Assembly (NCBI GenBank): GCA_031963225.1 | Contig: JASSUD010000024.1 | Coordinates: 1-34,533, forward strand | Direction: 5' to 3' | Length of the DNA: 34,533 nucleotides | Source: JASSUD01 sp031963225 | GTDB taxonomy: Bacteria; Pseudomonadota; Gammaproteobacteria; Burkholderiales; Burkholderiaceae | Part shown: piece after piece, positions 9,111 to 17,047 of the stretch | Layout of the letters: every line of letters starts with the position of its first letter | Position numbering within the stretch: position 1 is the stretch's first letter | Translations under genes and position numbers: made by a program | Notes under the pieces: generated by a model | What the model was told of the DNA's origin: nothing | The model's input: only the letters and a program-made list of their open reading frames with translations | Databases searched by the model: none

Positions 9111-10295
9111 ATGACACAGCATTCCCTAAGCCAAATGGCTAGTTCTTTAATTCATCCAAAAGAAAAAAAAGCGGTAGGCTGGCAATCGCTTTGTGTGCCT
9201 ATTGATCGGGCTTCTACAGTAGTGTTTCCCGATTTGGCTACGTTCCGATCTCATGATTGGGATGATGATACGAAATGGCGTTATGGCCTCTATGGCACCC
9301 CTACCACTGCTACATTGGCACAGCGTATAGCCATTTTAGAAGGAGGGGAGTACGCGCTTTTGCAACCGTCTGGGCAGGCGGCTATTTCGAATATTTATTT
9401 TGGGTTGCTTAAGGTAGGTGATGATGTATTGGTTCCCGATAATGCCTATATTTCTAATCGAGAGCATGGCGATTGGCTAGCAGAGCGCCTGGGAGTTTCA
9501 GTGCGGTATTACGATCCTATGATTGGCTCGGGTATTGCCGACTTAATAAAACCAAACACGCGCCTTTTATGGATTGAAGCCCCTGGCTCGGTGACGATGG
9601 AAGTGCCAGATGTGCGTGCTCTGACGGCCGTTGCGCGTCAGTATGGTGTTATTACCGCTCTAGATAATACCTATTCAGGTGGTTTGGCTTTTAGGCCTTT
9701 TGAGCATGGGTGCGATATTTCTATGCATGCACTCACTAAATATCCCTCTGGCGGTAGTGATGTGCTGATGGGCGCTACGGTTACGAAAGATAAGCACTTG
9801 CACGCGCAACTTAAGCTGGCCCGTATGCGTATGGGGTTAAACGTGTCGGTAGATGATTGCGCGCTGGTTTTGCGCAGTTTGAATAGTTTAGCAACGCGTT
9901 ATGAGGCCCATACCCGCAGTGCTTTGGAGCTTGCTAAGTGGCTTAAGAGCCGCTCTGAAATTGATTTGGTTTTACATCCTGCTTTGCCGGATTGCCCAGG
10001 CCATGCCCACTGGAAGCGTGACTTCGATGGAGCAGGGGGGCTGTTCTCGGTGGTTTTTAATTCGACTTTCTCTGACGCGCAGATAGATGCTTTTATTGAA
10101 GGATTGCATCTTTTTAAAATTGGTTTAAGTTGGGGCGGAGCACATAGTTTGGCGCTTCCATATAGAGTCGCTAATCTGCGCACCGCCACCCGCTGGACGC
10201 ATGCCGGAACTTTGGTGCGCTTTTATATTGGCTTGGAAGCTACGCAAGATTTACGCACAGATTTAGAGCAAAGCCTAAAAACGCATTTATCGTAG
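9111..10295 (+). CDS. metC: Cystathionine beta-lyase (PLP enzyme)
   Basis: A 394-residue Cys/Met-metabolism PLP enzyme that would convert cystathionine to homocysteine, pyruvate and ammonia. Seen: YGTPTTATLAQRIAILEGG, the cofactor-binding SGQAAI loop, the ALDNTYSGG segment with its aspartate, and the Schiff-base lysine K210 in ALTKYPSGGSD. The C-terminal part contains GLSWGGAHSLALP, typical of MetC-type beta-lyases rather than gamma-synthases. I chose the ATG at 9111 because homology begins there; the frame is open to 9024, but those residues do not resemble the family. It is a lone plus-strand gene, with a repeat element between it and pilD. MetC against another Cys/Met lyase is not certain from sequence alone. 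Confidence 0.88.
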   Translation: MTQHSLSQMASSLIHPKEKKAVGWQSLCVPIDRASTVVFPDLATFRSHDWDDDTKWRYGLYGTPTTATLAQRIAILEGGEYALLQPSGQAAISNIYFGLLKVGDDVLVPDNAYISNREHGDWLAERLGVSVRYYDPMIGSGIADLIKPNTRLLWIEAPGSVTMEVPDVRALTAVARQYGVITALDNTYSGGLAFRPFEHGCDISMHALTKYPSGGSDVLMGATVTKDKHLHAQLKLARMRMGLNVSVDDCALVLRSLNSLATRYEAHTRSALELAKWLKSRSEIDLVLHPALPDCPGHAHWKRDFDGAGGLFSVVFNSTFSDAQIDAFIEGLHLFKIGLSWGGAHSLALPYRVANLRTATRWTHAGTLVRFYIGLEATQDLRTDLEQSLKTHLS

Positions 10296-10302
10296 AGTGA
10301 AC

Positions 10303-10438
10303 GGTAGGTTGGTGGTGAGGTACGAACCCCAACATGCGTACCACCAACTCTGTAATCATTGCTTTTGGGCATTTATAAGCTGGTTATCAATGACACAGTG
10401 GCTTGCATGTTGAGGTTCCTTCGTCACCACCAACCTAC
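10303..10438. repeat. Dispersed palindromic intergenic element, copy B
   Basis: The left arm at 10303-10347 (GGTAGGTTGGTGGTGAGGTA onward to TACCACC) and the right arm at 10401-10438 (ending CACCACCAACCTAC) are inverted copies with about 53 bp between. It fills the gap between the convergent metC-like and pilD stop codons and may act as a bidirectional terminator. The spacer shares the sequence ATTTATAAGCTGGTT with copy C. Confidence 0.8.
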
Positions 10439-10445
10439 GCTTCTC

Positions 10446-11324
10446 TCAAAGAAAAAATAGCTTTAGAGGTAATCCTGGCATATATAGCGTGATGGCAGCA
10501 GATAAAGATAAATAAGGTCCAAAAGCCAAACGCAGTTCTCTATTTTTAAGTCGTCTACAAGCACATTGAAGCGTACCGACTACCAAGCCCATGATAGAGG
10601 CTATAAGCACGATCTGAGGCAAGGTGTACACACCTTGCCAAGCACCGATTGCGGCTAATAATTTAAAATCGCCATAGCCCAGCCCTTCTTTTTTTCTTAT
10701 AAAAAGAAATGCCCAATACACACACCACAACAATACATATCCTGCAACAGCCCCTAATACCGCTTCTTCTAGCGGAACAAATCCTCTGTTTACATTGACT
10801 AGTAATCCTGCCCATAAAAGCGGCAACGTAAGCGTATCGGGGAGTAGATAGCTTGCCTGATCAATGCATGCTAAGGCCAATAACACAGCAAGTAATGCAA
10901 AAGCAGCAAGTCCTTGCCACGTAGGCCCGAAATTCCACAGCGACAAAGCCGCTAAGCCTGCACCAGCCATTTCTAGAAAAGGGTAACGAAGACTAATAAA
11001 AGCACTACATGCGGCACATCGACCACGTAGTGCTAGGTAACTCAATAACGGAATATTTTCCCAAAATCGCAGTCTGTGTTGGCATTGTGTGCAATGTGAG
11101 GGGGGATAAGCTAGTGTCAATGGGCGAGATATTGCATGGCGAAAGCCTGCTGCATATTCCAACCTTTTTGGCAAACGATAGACCACTACACTCAAAAAAC
11201 TACCGGTTACAGCACCTAGCAGGGTAGCCAATAAATATTGGAAGGCTGGCGAGAGCCTCTCCAACAATGGAAGTGCGTATGTGAAGTTCCAAAACGTGGG
11301 GAAATTTAGAATGATCGTTTGCAT
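10446..11324 (-). CDS. pilD: Prepilin peptidase PilD (A24 family)
   Basis: A polytopic membrane aspartic peptidase that removes the leader of type IV prepilins and N-methylates the new end. In numbering from the upstream TTG (11357), there are two zinc cysteine pairs (C89/C92, C114/C117) in the cytoplasmic loop and the two catalytic aspartates: D166 in CIDQASYLLPD and D230 in GYGDFK. About eight membrane segments are visible. The start is uncertain: a TTG at 11357 gives 303 residues, but the ATG at 11324 (292 residues, MQTIILNFP) fits homologues better; neither has a good ribosome site. It is separated from pilC by an AT-rich gene on the other strand, so it probably needs its own promoter. 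Confidence 0.92.
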   Translation of the reverse strand: MQTIILNFPTFWNFTYALPLLERLSPAFQYLLATLLGAVTGSFLSVVVYRLPKRLEYAAGFRHAISRPLTLAYPPSHCTQCQHRLRFWENIPLLSYLALRGRCAACSAFISLRYPFLEMAGAGLAALSLWNFGPTWQGLAAFALLAVLLALACIDQASYLLPDTLTLPLLWAGLLVNVNRGFVPLEEAVLGAVAGYVLLWCVYWAFLFIRKKEGLGYGDFKLLAAIGAWQGVYTLPQIVLIASIMGLVVGTLQCACRRLKNRELRLAFGPYLSLSAAITLYMPGLPLKLFFL

Positions 11325-11545
11325 AAAGAATAAAAAAAACCAAGAAGTTTTGATCAATGAGTGCCCACCGCTCTATTGCAGGCTCACTGTGGATTATCAG
11401 TTATTTTTTATAGGGTGCTTCGTATATTTTGATGCTATTTCGCATGGATAAAATATTATATGGCTATGTATCGTATTATATTAAATAGCATAATAATTTT
11501 TAAAAAATATGCGCATTAAAATATAAATAGGTGGGAGTGTTTAAT

Positions 11546-12163
11546 ATGCTGCGCTGGCCAGGTAATCGTGAAGTACTTAACTCTGTAATATCGGATAAAC
11601 CTTGTTTAGAAGAAAAAAATGGGTTTTCTAAAAGTGTTCCTAGTACATCTGAGAAATCTGGTCCGCTAAATGGACTACATTCTACTAATGCGTCTTCTAG
11701 TATAAGAAAATCTAATCCTAAACCTTTAAGCGGAAGAGCTAAAACCTTTAATAAAAATATAGACATTCTAAAAAATTATAAAAATAATGAAAATTCATAT
11801 GGATATAAATCTATGAAAAAAATTCATAGAGAATGTCTAAGTTATATTAGGGATAATGATGTGCGTGATGGTGAGAAATTAAAAATTTTCTGTGGTTTTG
11901 ACAAAAAATATTTTTCGAATCCAAATAAGCGTGCACGGGGCATTGAAAGAAATAATATAAAAAATGCAAAATATAGAGAATCCAACGAGAGAAATTTCTC
12001 CATTAGCATTAACATGCTAAAAAATGCTACTTCAGGAGAAATAACTCAGGAACAAAGAGAAGCATATGAGAGATGCGAGTTATATATAAAAATGGCAGGT
12101 ATAGAACCTACTCCTGATCAAAAAGAGCTATATGATAATTTTTCTCGGCTTTTGCAAGGATAA
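11546..12163 (+). CDS. AT-rich orphan gene inserted between pilC and pilD
   Basis: A 205-residue protein with no family I recognise. It is hydrophilic, rich in Lys, Asn, Ser, Arg and Glu, with a Ser/Pro-rich N-terminal third, a KNYKNNENSYGYK stretch, and a helical C-terminus. There is no membrane segment and no signal peptide. The ATG at 11546 has GGTGGGAG about 9 nt upstream; a GTG at 11531 is in frame but would overlap that ribosome site. Codons end mostly in A or T, unlike the neighbouring pil genes, which points to a foreign origin. It runs opposite to pilB-pilC-pilD and breaks the operon. A secreted effector or phage-type cargo gene are both possible. Confidence 0.7.
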   Translation: MLRWPGNREVLNSVISDKPCLEEKNGFSKSVPSTSEKSGPLNGLHSTNASSSIRKSNPKPLSGRAKTFNKNIDILKNYKNNENSYGYKSMKKIHRECLSYIRDNDVRDGEKLKIFCGFDKKYFSNPNKRARGIERNNIKNAKYRESNERNFSISINMLKNATSGEITQEQREAYERCELYIKMAGIEPTPDQKELYDNFSRLLQG

Positions 12164-12181
12164 ATGAATATAGCGCCTACT

Positions 12182-13564
12182 TTAAACCACCTGTCCTAAA
12201 CCAATAATAGGTAAATAGAGTGCAATCACTAAACCTCCAATAAGTGCTCCAAGAAGTACAATGATAAGCGGTTCAACCAAGCTAGTAAGCAGTGCTATGC
12301 GTTCATCCACTTGCCGCTCATTAAAAGCGGCAAGGTCTTTTAAAAGCCTCTCCAACCCTGCGCACTCTTCCGCTACAGCCATAGGTTGTAAGATGCTTGC
12401 TGGAAAGCAGCCTGTAGCTTGCATGGCCTGTGTTAATCGTTCTCCGCGTTTAACACGCCGCTCAATATCTCTAGTTGCCTGGTAAAAAACAGCATTATTT
12501 GCAATCCCTTTTAAAATGTCGAAGGTATGTGCTAGTGGAGTACCGGCCTGCAATAAAAGACTTAAAGCGCGGCTCCATCTTGCAATAGCCAGTGTTTTAA
12601 AAAGTGTTCCAAATAAAGGAAGTTTTAAAAGCAGTTTATCGAGCCCCAGTTTGAACATTTCTCGGCAGGTTTTGGAGCGGTATAAAACCCAACGCAGCAG
12701 CACGATGAATACGGCTAGGCTGCCACACATCGGCGCTAGGCCTTTGTTTATGGCTCTAGAAATAGCTAAAACCGCTTGCGTAGCGGTTGGTAAACTAGCT
12801 CCAAAATCATTAAAAATATGCTCAAAAGTAGGAACTACCCCCACCATTAAGCCACAAGTAATAGCTAGCGAAACTAAGAGCACGCCTATTGGATAGCTTA
12901 GTGCCGCACGCAGTTTTGATTTTTGCGCAGCAAAGCGCTCCCGCTCATCGGCTAACTGAAGTAATAAAAGAGAGAGTTCGCCTGAAACTTCCCCTAGCGC
13001 AATCAGTTGGCAGTACATCGTATTAAAATTTTCAGGGTATTTAGCTAGCGCGCGGGAGAAAGGGAGGCCTTGTGCAATATCTCTAGCCAAGCTGCTTATT
13101 ATGCTTGCCAGTGCAGCGCGCGTTTGGCTTGCTGCAATAACTTGTAAGGCGGGTAATAGTGCAATGCCTGCATCTAAAAGGCTGGCCAGCTGACGCGAGA
13201 AAAGAGTGATTTCTGCCGCGCTCAGTGCACGCGCTTTGACCGGTCCCTTTTTATTTAAGCGTAAAACAATAATATGCTGACGTTTTAAATCTTCTCGTGC
13301 CTCTTTTTCATTGGTAGCTATAAGCTTGCCTTTTTGTGGCCGCCCATTCGCTTGTAAACCTTGCCAGATAAAGTAAGAAGGTCTAGATGCCAGAGTAGTT
13401 GATAAAGCAGTGTTTTGCGATGTAAAAGCAGTTTTTTGTTTATGGTTTTCTGTTTTTGCTTCCAGGCTAATTTGCGAGGTTTCGGCCTCTTTCAAAATCT
13501 TAGGGCGCGTTGCAAGCCTAGATTTTTGACGCAGTGGTAGCATTTTTTCAGAGGCCCCAGTCAT
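12182..13564 (-). CDS. pilC: Type IV pilus inner-membrane platform protein PilC
   Basis: A 460-residue GspF/PilC platform protein that connects the PilB motor to pilus assembly. After a variable, polar N-terminus of about 65 residues, the PilC N-terminal region begins at FIWQGLQANGRPQKGKLIA. Two GspF domains follow, each with the cytoplasmic helices and the family pattern (FSRQLASLLDAGIALLPAL in the first, WSRALSLLLQAGTPL in the second), and three membrane segments end in LVEPLIIVLLGALIGG. The start ATG overlaps the pilB stop as ATGA, so translation is coupled. The N-terminal 65 residues are longer than in most PilC proteins. Confidence 0.93.
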   Translation of the reverse strand: MTGASEKMLPLRQKSRLATRPKILKEAETSQISLEAKTENHKQKTAFTSQNTALSTTLASRPSYFIWQGLQANGRPQKGKLIATNEKEAREDLKRQHIIVLRLNKKGPVKARALSAAEITLFSRQLASLLDAGIALLPALQVIAASQTRAALASIISSLARDIAQGLPFSRALAKYPENFNTMYCQLIALGEVSGELSLLLLQLADERERFAAQKSKLRAALSYPIGVLLVSLAITCGLMVGVVPTFEHIFNDFGASLPTATQAVLAISRAINKGLAPMCGSLAVFIVLLRWVLYRSKTCREMFKLGLDKLLLKLPLFGTLFKTLAIARWSRALSLLLQAGTPLAHTFDILKGIANNAVFYQATRDIERRVKRGERLTQAMQATGCFPASILQPMAVAEECAGLERLLKDLAAFNERQVDERIALLTSLVEPLIIVLLGALIGGLVIALYLPIIGLGQVV

Positions 13565-14832
13565 GGCGTTGACTCCGTACTACCTAGCACCTCTTCTAAG
13601 CTAGTGATTCCAGCCATTACTTTGAGCAACCCTGCCTCTCGCAGAACCATTACGCCTTCTTTTTGTGCTTGCGCAGACAGGGCCTGTGTACTACCACGTG
13701 CCATGATGATGTCGCGCATTGCAGCCGAAATAGGCATCACTTGATGGATACCTACTCGCCCTTTATAACCAGTTCCATAGCATTGCTCGCAGCCTTTTGC
13801 TTGGTAGGCCATGCTTTGGGAAGGTATGGATTCTAAATAACCTGCTGCATGGAGTGCTGCTTTGCTGAGTTTTACGGGTACTCGACATGCTATGCATAGT
13901 TGCCTGACCAAACGTTGTGCCGTGATGACGCGTATGGCGGATGCTAAATTAAAAGGGGCTATTCCAATATCTAGCAGACGAGATAGTGCTGAAGGGGCAT
14001 CGTTAGTATGGAGTGTAGAGAGTACTAAATGGCCTGTTTGAGCTGCTTTGATCGCTACATCGGCCGTTTGGGCATCACGAATCTCCCCCACCATAATTAC
14101 ATCGGGGTCTTGGCGTAGAAAAGCGCGCAAGGTATTGGCAAACGTAAGCCCCGCTTTTTCGCGAACACTGACTTGAGTAATGCCTGCTAGATGTATTTCA
14201 GCTGGATCTTCTACTGAACATAGATTGCGTGATTCTTGATTGAGGCTTTGTAAAAAGCAGTACAGGGAGCGCGTTTTCCCGCTGCCTGTAGGGCCTGTGA
14301 CTAAAATCATGCCATGCGGAGCAGCGAGTGCTTGGGTGAGGAGCTTCTGCTGCGCCTGCTCAAAGCCTAATTGATCAAGATCTAGTGAATCAGGCAAGGT
14401 GTCTAGGCGACGCAATACCAGTTTTTCACCAAATAAAGTAGGAAGGGCACTAACCCGATATTCCTCGTATTGACCAGGAGCCGTGGGCAATTTCAATCGA
14501 CCATCTTGAGGAATGCGGCGCTCAGCAATATCTAAGTGAGAGAGCACTTTGACGCGCGTAATTAAAGGCTCTTGCAAATACCGAGGAGGGCGCATGATTT
14601 CATGCAGTTGCCCATCTACACGTAGCCGAATGCGCCAATCATGCTCTCTAGGCTCAATATGTACATCGGAAGCTTTGCGCTGCGCTGCTTGGGTAAATAA
14701 TGCTTCCAGCAATTTTACCGCTGGTACTTGGCGCTCATCGCCAAGCTGCAATGGAGTGCGTGAAGTGCGCTCCTTGCCAAGGCGAGGAGGCTCTGAATCC
14801 AATGGGGGCAGATCCGCATATTTCATGGGCAT
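13561..14832 (-). CDS. pilB: Type IV pilus assembly ATPase PilB, short form
   Basis: A GspE/PilB-type hexameric ATPase that powers pilus extension. In numbering from the upstream GTG (14874): Walker A GPTGSGKT at 194-201, Walker B VIMVGEIRD at 259-267, the His box TGHLVLSTLHTND at 280-292, and a zinc site C327/C330 with C362/C365. It is about 420-437 residues, shorter than classic PilB (over 550), and lacks the N-terminal MshEN/GspE-N domain. The GTG at 14874 adds a hydrophobic stretch unusual for this cytoplasmic protein, so I prefer the ATG at 14832. Its 5' region is duplicated at 24191-24321. It is translationally coupled to pilC. Confidence 0.92.
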   Translation of the reverse strand: MPMKYADLPPLDSEPPRLGKERTSRTPLQLGDERQVPAVKLLEALFTQAAQRKASDVHIEPREHDWRIRLRVDGQLHEIMRPPRYLQEPLITRVKVLSHLDIAERRIPQDGRLKLPTAPGQYEEYRVSALPTLFGEKLVLRRLDTLPDSLDLDQLGFEQAQQKLLTQALAAPHGMILVTGPTGSGKTRSLYCFLQSLNQESRNLCSVEDPAEIHLAGITQVSVREKAGLTFANTLRAFLRQDPDVIMVGEIRDAQTADVAIKAAQTGHLVLSTLHTNDAPSALSRLLDIGIAPFNLASAIRVITAQRLVRQLCIACRVPVKLSKAALHAAGYLESIPSQSMAYQAKGCEQCYGTGYKGRVGIHQVMPISAAMRDIIMARGSTQALSAQAQKEGVMVLREAGLLKVMAGITSLEEVLGSTESTP

Positions 14833-14939
14833 GGCAGCTACCGCAAGAAAAAATAATAGGGTAATGGATGACACGCCCTAGAAGGGCATAGAGTGAATGA
14901 TGCGCAATCGAGAGGGGAAGAATCTATTCCCCATTTGGC
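14798..14939. repeat. pilB 5' region, copy A of a direct repeat
   Basis: This segment covers the first codons of pilB and about 65 bp upstream. It matches 24191-24321 in the same orientation, with shared blocks such as CATATTTCATG, GCATGGCAGCTACC, AGAAGGGCAT and GAATCTATTCC. By eye roughly four-fifths of aligned bases are identical, with one gap of about 15 bp in the other copy. Confidence 0.8.
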
Positions 14940-14990
14940 TAGAAGTTTAGAGAGGGAGGTTCACTATATAGGCGAAACTAGGCGCGGTGA

Positions 14991-15275
14991 TTACTTAAGC
15001 GCTTTGATAATTATCATCAAGTACATGATTCCTATACCAATGCCGACAATCCATGCAAAGCAGGCTAATTTGGCATTTTTGTCGTCTAGGCGGCGCTTGT
15101 CGATGTGATGTTTGATCTCAAAGCATACCTGGTCGAGCTTATTTTTGATATTTAGGTTGGACATTTCAATTTTGTGAAGAATTCTATCTAATTTATATTC
15201 TGGACTCATTTTTTCTATGCATTCAATAGCTCGTAAATTGGGGACAGCTTCGCTCAAACCTATAGTGTTATCCAA
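14991..15275 (-). CDS. Small coiled-coil protein with C-terminal membrane anchor
   Basis: A 94-residue protein: a charged helical N-terminal part (residues about 20-65, including KLDRILHKIEMSNLNIKNK and CFEIKHHIDKRRLDD) followed by one strong membrane segment (ACFAWIVGIGIGIMYLMII). The layout is like DUF1640-type coiled-coil membrane proteins, and the upstream gene has the same plan, so the two are probably a functional pair. The start is a TTG that overlaps the upstream stop by 8 bp, indicating coupling. No enzymatic motif is seen and the function is unknown. A short stretch near 16306-16331 looks like a remnant of a second copy. Confidence 0.65.
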   Translation of the reverse strand: MDNTIGLSEAVPNLRAIECIEKMSPEYKLDRILHKIEMSNLNIKNKLDQVCFEIKHHIDKRRLDDKNAKLACFAWIVGIGIGIMYLMIIIKALK

Positions 15276-15678
15276 ATATTTTAAAACCTACCATTAGGCT
15301 AACCATTGTCAAGCCAACGCCTAAGATCCATTTGATCAGATCATGTTTGATATTACTGATTTCACTTTTGAACTCGAGGCGAATTTGAGTGGCTTCAGTT
15401 TTGGCGTCAGTGCGGATTTGTTTTATTTCTCGAAAAACTTCGTCAAATCTATGGCCTAAGCTAATATCAAGTATTTTGAAGTCATGTGTAATGTCCGATT
15501 TGAATGCACGCCAATCAGATTTGGTTACATACTCGTTTAAATCAGATTTGGTAATAAGATCATCTGGCATATGTGTTCTAGCAAAGAGATTGGCAAAAAG
15601 ATGGGCTTGTCGCTTGGGAATTCCTACATTTTTAAAGTTGTCAAATAGACTCAGCGTATTGAGTGCAGCGGCACACAT
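15268..15678 (-). CDS. DUF1640-like coiled-coil membrane protein
   Basis: A 136-residue protein with a predicted N-terminal helical part (FDNFKNVGIPKRQAHLFANL), the alternating DLITKSDLNEYVTKSD pattern common in DUF1640-type proteins, a long amphipathic helix (residues about 55-115) and a C-terminal membrane segment (ILGVGLTMVSLMVGFKIF). I chose the ATG at 15678 because it has GGAAAG about 8 nt upstream; the frame is open to an ATG at 15732, but those codons lie in a 140-bp repeat and lack a ribosome site. It overlaps the next small membrane gene. Homologues occur in many proteobacteria with unknown function; the family assignment is by pattern. Confidence 0.7.
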   Translation of the reverse strand: MCAAALNTLSLFDNFKNVGIPKRQAHLFANLFARTHMPDDLITKSDLNEYVTKSDWRAFKSDITHDFKILDISLGHRFDEVFREIKQIRTDAKTEATQIRLEFKSEISNIKHDLIKWILGVGLTMVSLMVGFKIFG

Positions 15679-15690
15679 AATTTTTACTTT

Positions 15691-15830
15691 CCATAAAAGA
15701 GGTTTCGACGCTAAGCTAACTCTTGTGATCATGAGAGAGGTGCAGCCTGCGAAAAGTAATTATGCAAATAAAAAACGCATAAATCAACTGTTTGGTTGAT
15801 TTATACGTTAAAATTCCATTCGGCTTTTAA
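15691..15830. repeat. 140-bp leader repeat, copy R1
   Basis: This 140-bp block matches R2 at 17040-17179 without gaps; I count 19 differences, about 86% identity. It ends 12 bp before the DUF1640-like start codon and contains a strong hairpin (15774-15809). It probably represents the 5' leader of this gene family, duplicated together with neighbouring DNA. Confidence 0.85.
15774..15809 (-). terminator. Leader hairpin with T-run in R1
   Basis: The arms AACGCATAAATCAAC (15774-15788) and GTTGATTTATACGTT (15795-15809) pair over 15 bp with one wobble around a 6-nt loop. On the minus strand the stem is followed by a T-rich run, the form of an intrinsic terminator about 95 nt before the DUF1640-like start. 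It could terminate transcription from the right, or act as an attenuator. Confidence 0.6.
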
Positions 15831-15862
15831 TAATTTTAGTATTTTTGCCGTGGCCCTCTCTT

Positions 15863-15876
15863 GTCGGGGTGAGAGG
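15863..15876. other. Partial tRNA-Pro 3' end, possible attachment-site copy
   Basis: The 14 bases GTCGGGGTGAGAGG are identical to 24623-24636, which is the 3' end of tRNA-Pro (T-stem half, acceptor strand, discriminator base), and lie in the same orientation 8760 bp away. The copy is on the side of the tRNA where an element inserted at the tRNA 3' end would leave its second attachment site. No integrase gene is visible between them. The match is short, so this is a candidate only. Confidence 0.5.
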
Positions 15877-15899
15877 TCAGAATGGAAACGGAGGCAAGT

Positions 15900-16235
15900 A
15901 TGAAAAAATTAAATGGTACTGTATCCCATCATGAGCGAGAGCTAGCTGAACTACGCGCAGATCCTGAGCTAGCAGCTGAATATTTAAAAGAAGCAATGGA
16001 ATCTCTTGACAACCCTGATGAGCGAGCTGCTGGTTTGTTAGCCTTGCGTACTGTTGCAGAAGCTTATGGCGGTCTTGGTGCCATAGCAAGCGACGCGGGT
16101 ATTAACCGCGAATCTCTTTTTCGCGCTCTTTCACCCAAAGGTAACCCAACGCTAAAAACATTGTTGGCGGTCATGAAAGTCGTTGATATGCGCTTGTCCG
16201 TTAAGCCAGCAAGCCATGTTCACGCTCAATCTTAA
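15900..16235 (+). CDS. Orphan addiction-module antidote (HigA-type)
   Basis: A 111-residue DNA-binding antidote of the type usually paired with a RelE/HigB-like toxin. The family pattern is visible: ELAELRADPELAAEYLKEAMES, then LLALRTVAEAYGGLGAIASDAGINRESLFRALSPKGNPTL, with the helix-turn-helix around residues 65-90, and a KVVDMRLSVKP end. The ATG at 15900 has GGAGG 7 nt upstream; an in-frame ATG at 15882 lacks one. The matching toxin should lie immediately upstream but is absent; instead there is the 14-bp tRNA-like segment and the R1 repeat. It appears intact, so it could still repress or neutralise partners encoded elsewhere. Confidence 0.8.
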   Translation: MKKLNGTVSHHERELAELRADPELAAEYLKEAMESLDNPDERAAGLLALRTVAEAYGGLGAIASDAGINRESLFRALSPKGNPTLKTLLAVMKVVDMRLSVKPASHVHAQS

Positions 16236-16459
16236 AATTTCCTAAGCTGATTTACCAATTGCCACACACAAACCGATGTATCTCCACTATCCACCACTAA
16301 GTAAGCGTACCTGGTTGAGCTCATTTTTTAAGCCAATAGCGCAACAGCCTAACCAGGGCCATGCGTCTACCGTGCGTAGGGTTCACAAAAAATAGAGGTT
16401 GCAAATTTGTAATGCTAATTTATAAGTACCATTACAAATTATGTGGCAGGAGAGACCAC

Positions 16460-16729
16460 ATGAACGTAATGAAGTTAACAGGGAAAGGTCAATTTACTCT
16501 TAGTAAGCCATTTCTTGAACATATATGCGCGAAGCCCGGCGATCAAGTAGTGGTAACAAAACTGATGGGCAATGCTGTAAAAATTACATCTAAAGCTAAC
16601 TTCACTCCGCTCGATGCCTTGAAAGGCTGCATTGAAGTCAGCACGAGCTACAGCGATGATGATATTCAAAATGTGATTAAGGATGCTTATGTTAAAAGCG
16701 GCATTTCAGGCTTGGAGAGTGAGCAATGA
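16460..16729 (+). CDS. AbrB/MazE-type antitoxin (VapB-like)
   Basis: An 89-residue SpoVT/AbrB-fold antitoxin. The first 45 residues have the swapped-hairpin signature (MKLTGKGQFTLSKPFLEHICAKPGDQVVV), and the C-terminal part (DALKGCIEV onward, with SDDDIQNVIKDA) is the toxin-binding tail found in vapB partners of PIN toxins. The ATG at 16460 has AGGAG 7 nt upstream; the reading frame extends upstream to 16361 but without a ribosome site. Its stop overlaps the start of the adjacent PIN toxin remnant (ATGA), the standard arrangement of a vapBC operon. The antitoxin is intact while the toxin is deleted. Confidence 0.8.
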   Translation: MNVMKLTGKGQFTLSKPFLEHICAKPGDQVVVTKLMGNAVKITSKANFTPLDALKGCIEVSTSYSDDDIQNVIKDAYVKSGISGLESEQ

Positions 16730-16880
16730 AAACCGTTATAGACACCAATATTTTGCTGACAGGATGAATGTGTATACTGGAAGAGCCATGACACGTGGTA
16801 AAACAGTCTTTGTATCATTTGATAAAAAAGCTATTCGGCTATTGAATGAACAAGGTATAACAGCAATGTCACCTCTTTGA
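16726..16880 (+). pseudogene. VapC (PIN-domain) toxin remnant with internal deletion
   Basis: The gene opens as MKTVIDTNILLTG, the classic PIN start with the first catalytic aspartate (D5), then hits TGA. Downstream, in another frame, GKTVFVSFDKKAIRLLNEQGI matches the end of PIN proteins, including the late FxSFD aspartate. A full PIN toxin is about 130 residues; here only the first 13 and about the last 30 codons remain, so the central acidic residues are lost. The start overlaps the antitoxin stop, so this was the toxin of that operon. It cannot make an active ribonuclease. Confidence 0.75.
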
Positions 16881-17047
16881 CCGTACTGACCGTACCCCAT
16901 AGTGATTTACTAGATGATCTACACAGGCTCTGTGCTGAGAAGGCATTAGAGCTTTTTTGACAAGACGCCCTGCAACATGACTTTGTCTAATGATAAATCT
17001 GCTACCAGGCGCTTGAGTTTCGTATTCTCTTCTTCTAATCCATAAAA
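16873..17047 (-). mobile_element. IS3-family (IS407-type) transposase remnant
   Basis: On the minus strand, the frame ending at the TAA at 16946-16948 reads GLEEENTKLKRLVADLSLDK followed by VMLQGVLSKKL, the C-terminus of the IS3/IS407-group OrfA (leucine zipper part). The overlapping frame continues as KALMPSQHRACVDHLVNHYG, which looks like the first residues of OrfB. The N-terminal part of OrfA, nearly all of OrfB and the DDE residues are gone. The remnant abuts repeat R2 on one side and the vapC remnant on the other, so IS activity may have caused the local rearrangements. Confidence 0.75.

Noticed and set aside
14893..15108. A 71-codon plus-strand open frame upstream of pilB
   Set aside because: It lies partly in the duplicated leader and then antisense to the small membrane protein gene; no family match and no ribosome site.
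16236..16459. Possible gene remnant between the two antitoxin genes
   Set aside because: About 26 bp near 16306-16331 resemble the small coiled-coil gene at about 15122-15148 on the minus strand, but the likeness is too short to call a pseudogene.
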